64,000 bases of DNA from Comamonas testosteroni (GCA_008727115.1 CP044131.1:2046001-2110000), one strand, 5' to 3'; positions 45,202 through 54,960 are shown, counted from the first letter of the stretch. Translations and numbers: made by a program. Notes: a model not told the origin generated them from the sequence alone.

Positions 45202-45592
45202 CATTTATTTGCACTGATTTCGCTTTTAGTAGCAATCAGCTTACAGAATCAAGGTTTCATCCTACAAAAGAGTAAGTCAGCTTCTGCTGATTTATGAGAT
45301 GCTTTACAGTAACTGAATGTTCCTTCGGTTTAACAGGATCAAAATTCATGCTGGAGCAATTTTTCTGGAGCGCTACTACCGATACGCAATTAGTACAGGG
45401 TGAATACGATCTTTCCCTGGTCTTTCTGTCGCTAACAGTGTGCTGGATTGCTTCTGCACAAGCACTGCGTCATGCAGCTTTTGCCAGGCTTTCTACATCG
45501 AAATCAATTCGAAACTGGTCAATTGCTAGTGGATCTATGGCCCTGGGTATAGGTATTTGGGCCATGCATTTCATTGGCATGCTCGCCTATTC

Positions 45593-46720
45593 CCTGGCGG
45601 ATTCAAATGTGAAGTGCAACACCTGCAACCGTTAAGGTCAGCAGATGTCAGCAAGTCGTTCGTCCTATCGCCAACTTCAACCAGAAGACAGAGTCACCAT
45701 AGCCAGTTTGCTGCTGCAGCGTCATAGCGTACGCAGCATTGCGCGTTTGCTAGGGCGCAGTGCCAGCACCGTCAGCCGTGAGATTGCTCGCAACTCAGTA
45801 TCCAGCGATGGATATGCCAGCAGGCAAGCGCAACAGCAGTGGCTTTACAGAAGACGCAGCACAAGATCTGATCCCAAGCTTCATTCACAAGGGATCTTGT
45901 GGTTCTTGGTATTGCATTTCTTGCGTTTGCGTTGGTCACCAGAGCAAATTGCGCTGACACTTGCACGCCTGTACCCCAAAGGCCATGAGCTACGCGTGTC
46001 GCACGAAACCATCTACAACTGCATCTATGCCCAGCCCGTGGGTGAGTTGCGCAAGGAATTGATTGCCACTTTGCGCCATGCTCACAACAAACGGCTGCCC
46101 CGTAGCAAAGGACAGGATCGTCGTGGACAGATCCCAGACATGCTCAGCATCCACGTACGTCCGCCTGAAGTTGAGGATCGGCAGTTCCCAGGGCATTGGG
46201 AAGGTGACCTCATCAAGGGTGCTGGCAATGCAAGTGCCGTAGGCACCTTGGTCGAGCGCACCAGCCGACTGCTCATGCTGGTCAAGTTGCCTGCGTTCAA
46301 ACCAGCCAGTGCAGCCAATGTCATGCAAGCCTTTACAGATAAGCTGCTGGGCATTGCGCAGCCCATGCGCCAAAGCATGACGTACGACCAGGGCAAGGAG
46401 ATGGCGCTACACAAGCAATTGACCGCCAACACGGGCGTGGCGGTGTACTTCTGTGACCCACACAGCCCGTGGCAGCGTGGCTCCAACGAGAACATGAATG
46501 GCTTGGTGCGCCAGTACCTGCCCAAAGGCATGGATCTGAGCATCTACAGCCAAGAGCAACTCGATGCGATTGCTGATGAAATCAACAACCGCCCTCGCAA
46601 GGGCCTTGGGGTACGATCACCGCTGTCGGTTTATCGAGAGCTACTGATCAACTCTCCCCAGCACTCCACCCTCATCCATTGAATTCAAGGGTGTTGCACT
46701 TCACATTTGAATCCGCCAGG
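45593..46720. mobile_element. IS30-family insertion sequence
   Basis: Perfect inverted repeats of 31 bp lie at 45593-45623 and 46690-46720, both containing ATTCAAATGTGAAGTGCAAC. The outer eight bases (CCTGGCGG) may be element ends or a symmetric target; IS30 relatives favour palindromic targets. One transposase fills the element. No direct target repeat is apparent. Confidence 0.82.
45645..46682 (+). CDS. IS30-family transposase
   Basis: The 345-residue protein has the IS30 helix-turn-helix region (RVTIASLLLQRHSVRSIARL, LGRSASTVSREIARN) and a DDE core: WEGDLIKGAGNASAVGTLVE (first Asp), MTYDQGKEMALHKQL (second Asp) and SPWQRGSNENMNGLVRQYLP (Glu). No internal stops, so it is likely intact. It starts 21 bp inside the left repeat. 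Confidence 0.94.
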   Translation: MSASRSSYRQLQPEDRVTIASLLLQRHSVRSIARLLGRSASTVSREIARNSVSSDGYASRQAQQQWLYRRRSTRSDPKLHSQGILWFLVLHFLRLRWSPEQIALTLARLYPKGHELRVSHETIYNCIYAQPVGELRKELIATLRHAHNKRLPRSKGQDRRGQIPDMLSIHVRPPEVEDRQFPGHWEGDLIKGAGNASAVGTLVERTSRLLMLVKLPAFKPASAANVMQAFTDKLLGIAQPMRQSMTYDQGKEMALHKQLTANTGVAVYFCDPHSPWQRGSNENMNGLVRQYLPKGMDLSIYSQEQLDAIADEINNRPRKGLGVRSPLSVYRELLINSPQHSTLIH

Positions 46721-47129
46721 TTTATTGACAGACCTCTCTGAGAGCAAGCGTTCAGAGCGTCAGTCGCATATTGCGGCGACCGTATTTGATCATTCCTATG
46801 AAGGACTAATGGTTCTGGACGCGAACCGAAAGATCGTAGATATTAATCCTGCTTTTTCTCGTATCAGCGGAATGAGCCGCCAAGCCGCAAAAAATAAGGA
46901 ATTCGTTTCACTCTTTCTCAGTCCTGACGAAGATACTGATGCTCAGTGGGTAAATATATGGACACTTGTTTCCAAGTATGGACACTGGCAAGGACAGAGG
47001 ATTATGAAATATGATCAAGGCCTCTACCCAATCTCCCTGACAGCAGTGCGCGATGATCAGCAGCGGCTGCACCATTACATTGCAGTTTGCTATATGCAAG
47101 TAGACATTCACATTGGTGCGAATGCCTGA

Positions 47130-47409
47130 TCCCTTGCATTTTAAATGCTCTCCTCGTTATTAAAAATACTATTAATAAGGCAGACAAAACACACCATGTA
47201 AGTTACATTAAAATCTCAGGTACTGGAACAGTCTCTCTTCCTTCTCTTATTGCATCGAAAAGATGCTTCGGAGCAGTTGTAATCCTGATTTTGCCCTCTC
47301 GTTCTGCAGGCAGTTCTAGCTTCACAGCCCCTTGAACCCTCCTAAGCTTGACCTTCTCCGTATAGACAGTCTTGAACTGCCCAAAAGCCACGAGCCTTTT
47401 GCATCACTG
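47130..47409. other. Relic region without an intact gene
   Basis: A 62-codon frame on the minus strand (47203-47391, GTG start) encodes VKLELPAEREGKIRITTAPK and HLFDAIREGRETVPVPEILM. I cannot place it in a family, and it may be an old prophage fragment given the integrase relic beside it. Confidence 0.4.
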
Positions 47410-47626
47410 ACATAATCTTGCAGTATCTGCTTTAGGGTAACTCAGCCAGTGGCCTAATCCTTCTCTATCTCGGCTTCGCGACGCTGGAATCATTCCTCCA
47501 CGAGGACTCGCGTCGAGTGAATTTCTTGGACTCGGAGTGAGTCAGCTCTCCGCCCTCCTTGAGGCGTATCTGAGCCCTGAAAGACACGGCACCTTTAGCA
47601 CTTTTTCTCTGGGTGATCGTCCCCAT
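47410..47626 (-). pseudogene. Decayed phage-type tyrosine integrase, N-terminus
   Basis: From ATG 47626 the frame reads MGTITQRKSAKGAVSFRAQI, then RLKEGGELTHSESKKFTRR, the arm-type DNA-binding start of many phage integrases. A frameshift after TRR and a TGA in place of the usual Trp codon follow; the shifted frame gives LVEE-stop-FQRREAEIEKD, again integrase-like. No catalytic domain follows. It lies about 100 bp upstream of dusA, and dusA 5' ends are known integration sites for prophages and islands. Confidence 0.65.
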
Positions 47627-47729
47627 CGGGGCTCCATGAAATTCGCGGTGCCTCAATGTATCACCGAGAGTGGGGCTTATAGGAAAAACAAGGCGGATTC
47701 TCAAGGCACCACCGCACTTTTTTCATGCT

Positions 47730-48746
47730 ATGAACGACCAAAACATCAAACAAAATCAACAACTTACAAACATGTGGCGCATGAGCGTGGCGCCAATGAT
47801 GGACTGGACCGACAAGCATTGCCGCTACTTTCACCGCCTGCTCAGCCAGCACACCCTTCTTTACACAGAAATGGTGACCACAGGCGCTTTGATTCATGGC
47901 GATGTCAAGCGACATTTGCGCTTTGAAGCGCAGGAGCACCCCGTGGCGCTGCAGCTAGGCGGCAGCGAACCTTCGGATCTGGCGCAAAGCGCGCGTCTGG
48001 GCGCGCAATGGGGCTATGACGAGATCAATCTGAACTGCGGCTGCCCCAGCGAGCGTGTGCAGCGCGGTGCTTTTGGCGCCTGCCTGATGAATGAAGCTTC
48101 CTTGGTCGCGGACTGCGTGAAGGCCATGGTCGACGTGGTGGATATCCCCGTGACCGTGAAGCACCGCATTGGCATTGACAAGATCGAAAGCTACGACTTT
48201 GTGCGCGACTTTGTCGGCACCGTGGCCGATGCGGGTTGCGAGGTTTTCATCGTTCATGCGCGCAATGCTTGGCTGAAGGGCCTGTCACCCAAGGAGAACC
48301 GCGAGGTTCCCCCGCTTCGCTATGAGGTTGTGGCCCAGCTCAAGCGCGACTTTCCGCAGTTGACGATTGCCGTCAACGGCGGCATCAAGACCGATGAGGT
48401 TGTTCAACAGCAGTTGCAGCAGGTCGATGGCGTGATGGTCGGCCGCGAGGCTTATCACAACCCCTGGTGGCTGGCTTCCTGGGACGCTCTTTACTATCAG
48501 GATGAAAGCAGAGAGCGCACACGTGAGGATATTGAAGAGCAAATGGTGCTGTATATGGAGCGTGAAGCCCGCGAGCACGGTACGCATTGGTATTCCATCG
48601 CTCGCCACATGCTGGGCCTGCGCAATGGCTTGGCAGGTGCTCGGCGCTGGCGCCAAGTCTGGAGCGATCATCGCCTCAAGACACTGCCTCCTCACGAAGT
48701 GATGAAACTGGCTCGCACTAAACCTGCTGAAGCCCTTGCCCTATAA
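47730..48746 (+). CDS. dusA: tRNA-dihydrouridine synthase A
   Basis: ATG 47730 gives MNDQNIKQNQQLTNMWRMSV; the first 20 codons of the longer frame are unlikely. The 338-residue flavoenzyme carries MSVAPMMDWTDKHCRYFHRL, the FMN-binding barrel start, QLGGSEPSDLAQSARLGAQW, INLNCGCPSERVQRGAFGAC with the catalytic cysteine, FIVHARNAWLKGLSPKENR and NGGI. It reduces uridine 20/20a in tRNA. No clear ribosome-binding site is seen. The upstream integrase relic indicates former phage or island integration at the gene's 5' side. Confidence 0.95.
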   Translation: MNDQNIKQNQQLTNMWRMSVAPMMDWTDKHCRYFHRLLSQHTLLYTEMVTTGALIHGDVKRHLRFEAQEHPVALQLGGSEPSDLAQSARLGAQWGYDEINLNCGCPSERVQRGAFGACLMNEASLVADCVKAMVDVVDIPVTVKHRIGIDKIESYDFVRDFVGTVADAGCEVFIVHARNAWLKGLSPKENREVPPLRYEVVAQLKRDFPQLTIAVNGGIKTDEVVQQQLQQVDGVMVGREAYHNPWWLASWDALYYQDESRERTREDIEEQMVLYMEREAREHGTHWYSIARHMLGLRNGLAGARRWRQVWSDHRLKTLPPHEVMKLARTKPAEALAL

Positions 48747-48827
48747 AGGCACGAAGCCAGTGCCTTTGGAGCCGCGAGCAAGCTGAATTAGGTCAGCTTC
48801 TTCATCACTCAAAACCGCCATTTGCAT
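48741..48827 (-). CDS. Candidate 28-residue protein, unknown function
   Basis: ATG 48827 has AGGAG (GAAGAGGAGTGAGC) 8 bases upstream, a strong site. The product is MQMAVLSDEEADLIQLARGS followed by KGTGFVPL, and its TAG overlaps the convergent dusA stop. The acidic-then-glycine-rich layout is unlike random translation. There is no further evidence of expression. Confidence 0.4.
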   Translation of the reverse strand: MQMAVLSDEEADLIQLARGSKGTGFVPL

Positions 48828-48900
48828 GCTCACTCCTCTTCACGCAGCTTTGAAATTTGAAGGGAATTTACTACTTCGCATGTCAATTTCTGCTGTTATA

Positions 48901-48911
48901 TTGCACTGCAA
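48901..48911. promoter_or_regulatory. TTGCACTGCAA palindrome upstream of phaZ
   Basis: It begins one base after TGTTATA, a plausible -10 element (48894-48900), 21 bp before the phaZ ATG. PhaR repressors of PHB metabolism bind TGC/GCA-rich palindromes, so an operator is possible. Confidence 0.45.
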
Positions 48912-48931
48912 CATAACCCGCAAAAGTGCCC

Positions 48932-50377
48932 ATGCTCTATCAGATCTACGAAATGCAACGCGCAATGGTCGAGCCCTTTGCTGACTTTGCCCAGGCTGCC
49001 TCCAAGTTCTACAACAACCCCCATTCGGTGTTCAGCCAGCTGCCGCTAGCGCAGCGCATGGCGGCTGGCTTCAATCTGGTCTATCGCCTGGGCAAGGACT
49101 ACGAGAAGCCCGAGTTCGATCTGCATGGCGTGGAAGTGGGCGGTGTTGACGTCACCATCCGTGAACGGGTGGAAGTGGATAAGCCCTTTTGCGAGTTGCG
49201 CCGTTTCAAGCGTTTTTCCGATGACCCCGAGACGCTGGAGGCCATGCTCAGCCAACCCGTGGTTCTCATTGTGGCGCCGCTTTCAGGCCACTACGCAACG
49301 CTGCTGCGTGACACTGTGCAAAGCATGCTCGGCGGCCACAAGGTCTACATCACCGACTGGAAGAATGCGCGCACCGTTCCCTTGTCCGAAGGCGAGTTTC
49401 ACCTAGACGACTATGTGAACTATGTGCAGGAGTTCATCCGCTATCTTCAGGGCCGCTATGGTCAGTGTCACGTCGTCAGCGTCTGCCAACCCACAGTGCC
49501 TGTGCTTGCCGCTGTATCACTGATGGCCAGCCGCGGCGAGAAAACGCCTTTGTCCATGACCATGATGGGCGGCCCTATTGATGCTCGCCGCTCCCCCACG
49601 GCTGTGAACAATCTCGCAGAGACGCGTAGCTTCGAATGGTTCGAAACCAATGTGATCTACGAAGTCCCCAACAATTACCCCGGCGCGGGACGCCGTGTCT
49701 ATCCCGGTTTCTTGCAATATTCAGGCTTTGTGGCCATGAATCCTGATCGTCATGCCAAGAGTCACTATGACTACTTCAAGGACTTGATCAAGGGCGATGA
49801 TGCCAGTGCCGAGCACCATAGAAAGTTCTATGACGAGTACAACGCCGTACTGGACATGGATGCGGACTATTACCTTGAGACCATTGCCACCGTGTTCCAA
49901 GAGTACAAGCTCGTACATGGCACCTGGTACGTCAAGAACGAGCAAGGCGAAGCCGAACTGGTTCGCCCGCAAGACATTACAAAATGCGCACTACTGACCG
50001 TGGAAGGCGAACTGGACGATATATCCGGCGCCGGCCAGACCCGTGCCGCCCATGATCTGTGCTCAGGGATTGAGACAAGCGCACGGCAGCACATTGAAGT
50101 CCAGGGCGCGGGCCACTATGGCATCTTCAGCGGCAGTCGCTGGCGAAATACGGTTTACCCGCAAGTTCGTGACTTTATCCTGGCTCACCAGCCTGCCTGT
50201 GCCACCGCCGCCAGTGCTGCCGGACATGTGAGCAGCCTCAGCGATGATGAGCTGCCCAAGAGCTTGCAGCCCGACCACCCTGATGAGAAGCCTTATGCCG
50301 AAGAACAGGCAGAAGGCAAAAACAGTCACAATGGCAACCCGCCCAGAAACACGCGCAACATGCGCCGACGGGCATAG
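48932..50377 (+). CDS. phaZ: Intracellular polyhydroxybutyrate depolymerase
   Basis: ATG 48932 gives [20 protein letters not shown], the standard start of PhaZa1-type enzymes (a GTG six bases earlier is less likely). The nucleophile is Cys185 in [23 protein letters not shown] and [10 protein letters not shown] hold the aspartate and histidine. It breaks down stored PHB to hydroxybutyrate units at granules. The C-terminus carries about 50 extra residues rich in Asp, Glu and basic residues ([20 protein letters not shown]) beyond the catalytic fold, which could mediate partner or granule binding. Confidence 0.94.
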   Translation: MLYQIYEMQRAMVEPFADFAQAASKFYNNPHSVFSQLPLAQRMAAGFNLVYRLGKDYEKPEFDLHGVEVGGVDVTIRERVEVDKPFCELRRFKRFSDDPETLEAMLSQPVVLIVAPLSGHYATLLRDTVQSMLGGHKVYITDWKNARTVPLSEGEFHLDDYVNYVQEFIRYLQGRYGQCHVVSVCQPTVPVLAAVSLMASRGEKTPLSMTMMGGPIDARRSPTAVNNLAETRSFEWFETNVIYEVPNNYPGAGRRVYPGFLQYSGFVAMNPDRHAKSHYDYFKDLIKGDDASAEHHRKFYDEYNAVLDMDADYYLETIATVFQEYKLVHGTWYVKNEQGEAELVRPQDITKCALLTVEGELDDISGAGQTRAAHDLCSGIETSARQHIEVQGAGHYGIFSGSRWRNTVYPQVRDFILAHQPACATAASAAGHVSSLSDDELPKSLQPDHPDEKPYAEEQAEGKNSHNGNPPRNTRNMRRRA

Positions 50378-50397
50378 AGGCTCAACGAGAATCAAGC

Positions 50398-51084
50398 ATG
50401 TCCGCATCGATGTCCGCCGCCTCTCCGCTTCAAGCATTGGCTGCGAACATTGATGCAGCCCTGCCTCAAACACAGTGCACGCGCTGCAACTACCCTGACT
50501 GCGCGTCCTATGCAAGAGCCATTGCCGGCGGAGAAGCTCCCATTAACCAATGTCCTCCTGGTGGCCAGGAGGGTGTTCGCCGTCTGGCCTCCATTACAGG
50601 GCAGCCAGAATTGCCACTCAATCCGGAAAATGGCAAGGAGGGGCCACGCACTTTGGCATTGATTGACGAAGCGTGGTGCATTGGCTGCACTCTGTGCATC
50701 AAAGCCTGCCCTACCGATGCCATTCTGGGTGGAAACAAGCGCATGCATACCGTCATTGCCGAGCATTGCACGGGCTGCGAACTCTGCATACCTGTCTGCC
50801 CGGTAGACTGCATAGAGCTGATCAGCGCCAGCGCAGATGCCAATGGAATTGCCAGCGGCTGGGATGCCTGGAGCCCCGCTCAGGCCTCCCACGCACGACA
50901 GCGCTACGATGCCCATCTACAGCGCACAGGACGCAAAGCCAATGCGCCTGTGCGCACCACGGCACAAGCCCAACTGCCTGTTGATCAGGACAGCAGCGCC
51001 AGCAACATAGCTCCAGCAGTGGACAAAAAAGCCATGCTTGCCTCCATCATGGCCAAAGCCAAGGCTCAGCGCGCCAAGCCATAA
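50398..51084 (+). CDS. rnfB: RnfB-type iron-sulfur electron-transfer protein
   Basis: The 228-residue protein has an N-terminal Fe4S4 domain ([27 protein letters not shown]) followed by two ferredoxin clusters ([16 protein letters not shown] and [18 protein letters not shown]), the RnfB layout, but no membrane helix and an Ala/Lys-rich tail. The other Rnf subunits are not present, as usual in Burkholderiales, where a lone RnfB-like protein probably carries electrons to other enzymes. It follows phaZ by 20 bp. Confidence 0.88.
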   Translation: MSASMSAASPLQALAANIDAALPQTQCTRCNYPDCASYARAIAGGEAPINQCPPGGQEGVRRLASITGQPELPLNPENGKEGPRTLALIDEAWCIGCTLCIKACPTDAILGGNKRMHTVIAEHCTGCELCIPVCPVDCIELISASADANGIASGWDAWSPAQASHARQRYDAHLQRTGRKANAPVRTTAQAQLPVDQDSSASNIAPAVDKKAMLASIMAKAKAQRAKP

Positions 51085-51499
51085 AAATCAAGCAAAAATA
51101 GCCTAAAGCCTATATCAAACAAAGGCTTAAAGCTATAAAAATCTAAGCAAAATCCTATGCTCGGGCACCTATTACGCTTGGTGTTCTGAGTCTGGATCTT
51201 TGGCCGACAAGTGCTTCATCCTGAGCGCTCATACCTTTATCCAGAGATCTTGAGCGATGCTCCGCATCCTGCGCCTTGTTTCCAGCGCACTGCCACCTAT
51301 GCATTGGCTCTGCTCCCTGAAGCACGGGCCGCAGCTCTGTCCGAGCCCACTCCGGCCATTAGTAGCATTAGTAGTCGTCCCCCTGCATACCTATCAATAT
51401 CGAAGCAGCTGTGACGGGCTTTCATCAAAAGAACTAAAACCACAAGCACAGCAGCGCCTCTTGTTATGCCAAAATAACATCACTTCATAATATAAGAAT
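51085..51499. other. Intergenic region with a hairpin
   Basis: Has a bulged hairpin at 51096-51140 (AATAGC...AAGCCT / AGGCTT...GCTAT) that ends rnfB, and no convincing gene. Short frames here lack homology-like features. Confidence 0.45.
51096..51140. terminator. Hairpin after rnfB, intergenic-repeat type
   Basis: ATAGC/GCTAT and AAGCCT/AGGCTT stems with a one-base bulge, flanked by A and T runs on both strands. Confidence 0.55.
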
Positions 51500-52705
51500 A
51501 TGAACCCCCTGCTCTCCCGCTTACAGCCCTACCCGTTTGAACGTCTTCGCCAACTGTTCGCAGGTGTGCAGCCCCCTGCAGGCGTTCGCCCTATCAGCCT
51601 TGGCATCGGGGAGCCTCGTCACCCTACTCCGCCATTTATCGAGCAAGCACTGAGTGCCGAGCTGCAAGGATTGTCCGTCTATCCCGCCACTGGTGGCCTG
51701 CCTGCGCTGCGCGAGGCCTGCGCCCAGTGGGCCAATCAACGCTACGGCCTCTCATTGGATCCAGCCACCCAGGTCCTGCCCGTCAATGGCTCACGTGAAG
51801 CCCTGTTTTCCTTCACCCAGGTCGTGGTGGACAACACCAAGGCCGGTGCCCTCGTCATCTGCCCCAATCCCTTCTATCAAATCTATGAAGGCGCGACGCT
51901 GTTGGCCGGAGCCACGCCTTATTACGCCGCCAGCGATGCCACGCGCAACTTTGCGGTGAACTGGGACGCCGTGCCCGAAGAGGTCTGGCAGAACACGCAG
52001 ATGATTTTTGTCTGCTCGCCCGGCAACCCCACAGGCGCGGTGATGCCGCTGTCCGAATGGGAAAAGCTGTTTGCACTGTCTGACCAGCATGGCTTTGTGA
52101 TTGCCAGCGACGAGTGCTATAGCGAGATTTACTTTCAGGACGAAGCCCCGCTGGGCGGCCTGGAAGCCGCAAAGAAGCTGGGTCGCCATGACTTCAGGAA
52201 TCTGGTCATGTTCACCAGCCTGTCCAAACGCAGCAATGTTCCCGGTCTGCGCAGCGGCTTTGTGGCGGGCGACGCCGGCTTGCTCAAGTCCTTCTTGCTC
52301 TACCGCACCTACCACGGCGGAGCCATGAGCCCTGTAGTGCAGACCGCATCGATTGCAGCCTGGGGTGATGAAGCCCATGTGGAGGAAAACCGCCGCCTGT
52401 ATCGAGAAAAATTCGCTCAGGTCACGCCTGTACTCTCTCAGGTCATGGATGTGAAGCTGCCTGATGCGAGCTTCTACCTTTGGGCCGGCATCCCCCCCCA
52501 ATTGGGCCTCGATGATGCGCAATTTGCCAAAGAACTGTATATTCATACAGGCGTAACGGTTTTACCTGGAAGCTATCTGGCTCGCGAAGCTAAGGGCTCG
52601 AACCCTGGCACCAACCGCGTTCGCATGGCCTTGGTCGCAGAAACCGCAGAATGTCTGGAGGCAGCCCAGCGCATTGCACAGTTCATCCAGGACCGTCTCC
52701 ACTGA
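51500..52705 (+). CDS. dapC: Succinyldiaminopimelate aminotransferase
   Basis: The 401-residue fold-type-I PLP enzyme starts MNPLLSRLQPYPFERLRQLF and has SLGIGEPRHPTPPFI, NGSREALFSF, FVCSPGNPTGAVM (with Asn and Pro that hold PLP), SDECYSEIYF and the PLP-lysine motif FTSLSKRSNVPGLRSGF. This is the pattern of proteobacterial DapC, which transaminates N-succinyl-2-amino-6-oxopimelate. Its neighbour is dapD, the previous step, which fixes the assignment. dapE follows three genes later. Confidence 0.92.
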   Translation: MNPLLSRLQPYPFERLRQLFAGVQPPAGVRPISLGIGEPRHPTPPFIEQALSAELQGLSVYPATGGLPALREACAQWANQRYGLSLDPATQVLPVNGSREALFSFTQVVVDNTKAGALVICPNPFYQIYEGATLLAGATPYYAASDATRNFAVNWDAVPEEVWQNTQMIFVCSPGNPTGAVMPLSEWEKLFALSDQHGFVIASDECYSEIYFQDEAPLGGLEAAKKLGRHDFRNLVMFTSLSKRSNVPGLRSGFVAGDAGLLKSFLLYRTYHGGAMSPVVQTASIAAWGDEAHVEENRRLYREKFAQVTPVLSQVMDVKLPDASFYLWAGIPPQLGLDDAQFAKELYIHTGVTVLPGSYLAREAKGSNPGTNRVRMALVAETAECLEAAQRIAQFIQDRLH

Positions 52706-52786
52706 AGCCTTGACAAAAGCCTGCCATCGCAGGTCTTTGATGACTCAACGATTCACCTCAACTTTCGATCTTTGACCGAAAACACC

Positions 52787-53620
52787 ATGACGCAACAACT
52801 GCAATCCATCATCGATAACGCCTGGGACAACCGTGCCAATATCTCGTCTTCCGCCGCCCCCAAGGAAGTGGTGGATGCCGTGGAGCACGTGATTGCCGAA
52901 CTCAACGACGGCAAGCTGCGCGTCGCCACCCGCGAAGGCGTGGGCCAGTGGACCGTGCACCAGTGGCTCAAGAAGGCCGTGCTGCTGTCCTTCCGTCTCA
53001 AGGACAACGCGCTCATCAACGGCGGCGCGCTGAACTTCTACGACAAGGTGCCCACCAAGTTCGAAGGCATGAGCGAAGCCGAAATCGCCGCCACCGGCGT
53101 GCGCGTGGTGCCGCCCGCCGTGGCCCGCCGCGGCTCCTTCATTGCCAAGGGTGCAATTCTGATGCCCTCTTATGTGAATATCGGCGCCTATGTGGACGAA
53201 GGAACCATGGTTGACACCTGGGCTACTGTGGGCTCCTGTGCACAGGTGGGCAAGCATGTCCATCTTTCGGGCGGCGTGGGCCTAGGCGGCGTGCTCGAGC
53301 CCCTTCAGGCCAACCCCACCATCATTGAAGACAACTGCTTCATCGGTGCGCGCTCCGAAGTGGTGGAAGGCGTGATCGTCGAAGAAAACTCCGTGCTGGG
53401 CATGGGCGTGTACATCGGCCAGTCCACCCCGCTGTTCAACCGCGAAACCGGCGAAATCACCTATGGCCGCGTGCCCAGCGGCTCCGTAGTGGTCAGCGGC
53501 AACATCCCCAAGAAGACCAAGGAAGGCAAGGACTACAGCATGTATGCCGCCATCATCGTCAAGCGTGTGGATGCACAGACTCGCTCCAAGACCAGCATCA
53601 ACGACCTGCTGCGCGACTAG
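52787..53620 (+). CDS. dapD: Tetrahydrodipicolinate N-succinyltransferase
   Basis: ATG 52787 gives [20 protein letters not shown]; a TTG five codons earlier is the alternative. The 277-residue protein has the N-terminal helical domain, then a left-handed beta-helix of hexapeptide repeats ([60 protein letters not shown]) ending in [10 protein letters not shown]. It adds succinyl from succinyl-CoA to open tetrahydrodipicolinate in lysine and peptidoglycan synthesis. A terminator lies just after the gene. Confidence 0.96.
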   Translation: MTQQLQSIIDNAWDNRANISSSAAPKEVVDAVEHVIAELNDGKLRVATREGVGQWTVHQWLKKAVLLSFRLKDNALINGGALNFYDKVPTKFEGMSEAEIAATGVRVVPPAVARRGSFIAKGAILMPSYVNIGAYVDEGTMVDTWATVGSCAQVGKHVHLSGGVGLGGVLEPLQANPTIIEDNCFIGARSEVVEGVIVEENSVLGMGVYIGQSTPLFNRETGEITYGRVPSGSVVVSGNIPKKTKEGKDYSMYAAIIVKRVDAQTRSKTSINDLLRD

Positions 53621-53655
53621 CCCCTGCCGCCGAGCTTCTTGCTGCCCTACAGACA

Positions 53656-53688
53656 AAGCCTGCCACCCACAAGGTGCGCAGGCTTTTT
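53656..53688 (+). terminator. Terminator after dapD
   Basis: AAGCCTGC pairs with GCAGGCTT and is followed by a T run. Confidence 0.85.
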
Positions 53689-53793
53689 TCATGCATCAGA
53701 TCAGAAGAGTGGGTCCTCATACGGCCAGCGCCATCGACAAGGGCGCTAACATGCGGACATCGAGAGGCTCGCGAAAAAGAGGATGAGCAAGCA

Positions 53794-54960
53794 ATGAGCA
53801 CCATGGAAAAAATTCTGCGTCTGATGGCCGACAAAAAAGCCTCTGACGTGTATCTGTCGGCCCGTGCGCCGGCCATGATCAAGATCAATGGCATCAGCGT
53901 CCCCATCAACAACCAAGAGCTTCCAGTAGAAGCACCTTTGGCACTGCTGGCCGAAATCGTCCCGCCCGAAGCCATTGAGGAGCTCAAGGCCACGGGTGAG
54001 CTGAATATGGCGGTTCCCATGATGGGTCTGGGGCGCTTTCGTATCAGTGCCATGCGTCAACGCGGCAGCTATGCAGTAGTCGTTCGCTTTATTGCCAACC
54101 AGATCCCCTCCCGTGACACCCTGAATCTGCCGCCCGTCATCAGCGATCTGGTGATGGAAAAGCGCGGACTGGTGCTGGTCGTAGGTGCTACAGGTTCCGG
54201 CAAGAGCACCACGCTGGCAACCATGATCGATGAGCGCAACGAAAGGCTCAGCGGCCACATCCTGACGGTGGAAGACCCCATCGAATTTCAGTTTCGCAAC
54301 AAGAAATCCATCGTCAACCAGCGCGAAGTCGGTACCGATACCGCCACCTTGCAGACAGCGCTCAAGAACGCGCTGCGTCAGGCCCCCGACGTGATTCTGA
54401 TTGGCGAAATTCGCGACCGCGAAACCATGTCTGCCGCTCTGGCCTACGCCCAGTCCGGCCACCTGGTGCTGGCCACGCTGCACGCCAACAACAGCTACCA
54501 CGCACTCAACCGAATTCTTTCCTTCTTCCCCGAAGAAGTGCGCCCCACCATGCTGGGTGAGCTGGCCGCCTCGCTCAAGGCCGTGATCTCTCAGCGCCTG
54601 ATCCGCACGGTGACCGGCTCTCGCGTGCCTGCGGTAGAGGTCATGCTCAACACCAAGCTCATCAGCGACATGATCTTGAAGGGCGATTTCGGTGGCGTGA
54701 AGGAGTCCATGGAAAAATCCATGGCCGAAGGCTCGCAAACCTTTGAAGAAGCGCTGGCGGCGCTGGTTCGCAGTGGCACAATCGATCGCAACGAAGCGCT
54801 GACTTATGCGGACTCGCCCACCAACCTAATGTGGCGCATGGACAATGATGTCAGCCGTGCGGCAGCTCCGAGTGTCCCGGACATCACCGATGTGGTGCTG
54901 TCCAGTGACGACGATATGCCGTCTTTCACGGAAATCACCCTCGATGTCAAAACTGCCTGA
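53794..54960 (+). CDS. pilU: Type IV pilus retraction ATPase PilU
   Basis: ATG 53794 gives MSTMEKILRLMADKKASDVY; the frame upstream is not PilU-like. The 388-residue ATPase has an N-terminal domain, Walker A VGATGSGKSTTLATMID, an Asp box (ILTVEDPIEFQF), Walker B (PDVILIGEIRDRETMSAALA) and His box (GHLVLATLHANNSYHALNRI). The C-terminal acidic extension ending DDDMPSFTEITLDVKTA is typical of PilU rather than PilT. PilU assists PilT in pilus retraction. Its usual partner pilT is not adjacent, and it sits between dapD and dapE. Confidence 0.93.
   Translation: MSTMEKILRLMADKKASDVYLSARAPAMIKINGISVPINNQELPVEAPLALLAEIVPPEAIEELKATGELNMAVPMMGLGRFRISAMRQRGSYAVVVRFIANQIPSRDTLNLPPVISDLVMEKRGLVLVVGATGSGKSTTLATMIDERNERLSGHILTVEDPIEFQFRNKKSIVNQREVGTDTATLQTALKNALRQAPDVILIGEIRDRETMSAALAYAQSGHLVLATLHANNSYHALNRILSFFPEEVRPTMLGELAASLKAVISQRLIRTVTGSRVPAVEVMLNTKLISDMILKGDFGGVKESMEKSMAEGSQTFEEALAALVRSGTIDRNEALTYADSPTNLMWRMDNDVSRAAAPSVPDITDVVLSSDDDMPSFTEITLDVKTA

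Larger units (their letters stand above)
45348..47129 (+). pseudogene. MHYT/PAS signalling gene split by an IS30 element
   Basis: ATG 45348 follows an AGGA site and gives the first 80 residues of an MHYT domain (FLSLTVCWIASAQALRHAAF, IGIWAMHFIGMLAYSL). The IS30-family element then interrupts it. After the element, sequence resumes directly in a PAS domain (ATVFDHSYEGLMVLDANRKI, NPAFSRISGMSRQAA, QRIMKYDQGLYPISL) and ends at 47129, shortly after DDQQRLHHYIAV. The remaining MHYT helices and any GGDEF-EAL output are missing, so the insertion came with a deletion, and the 3' end is also lost. It is not functional as read. Confidence 0.8.

Noticed and set aside
50398..51084. Ordinary ferredoxin in place of RnfB
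   Set aside because: The N-terminal CTRCNYPDC...CPPGG domain before two 4Fe-4S clusters is specific to RnfB-type proteins.
51211..51490. Short overlapping plus-strand frames before dapC
   Set aside because: No ribosome-binding site, Pro/Ser/Leu-rich translations in two frames and no similarity to known families.
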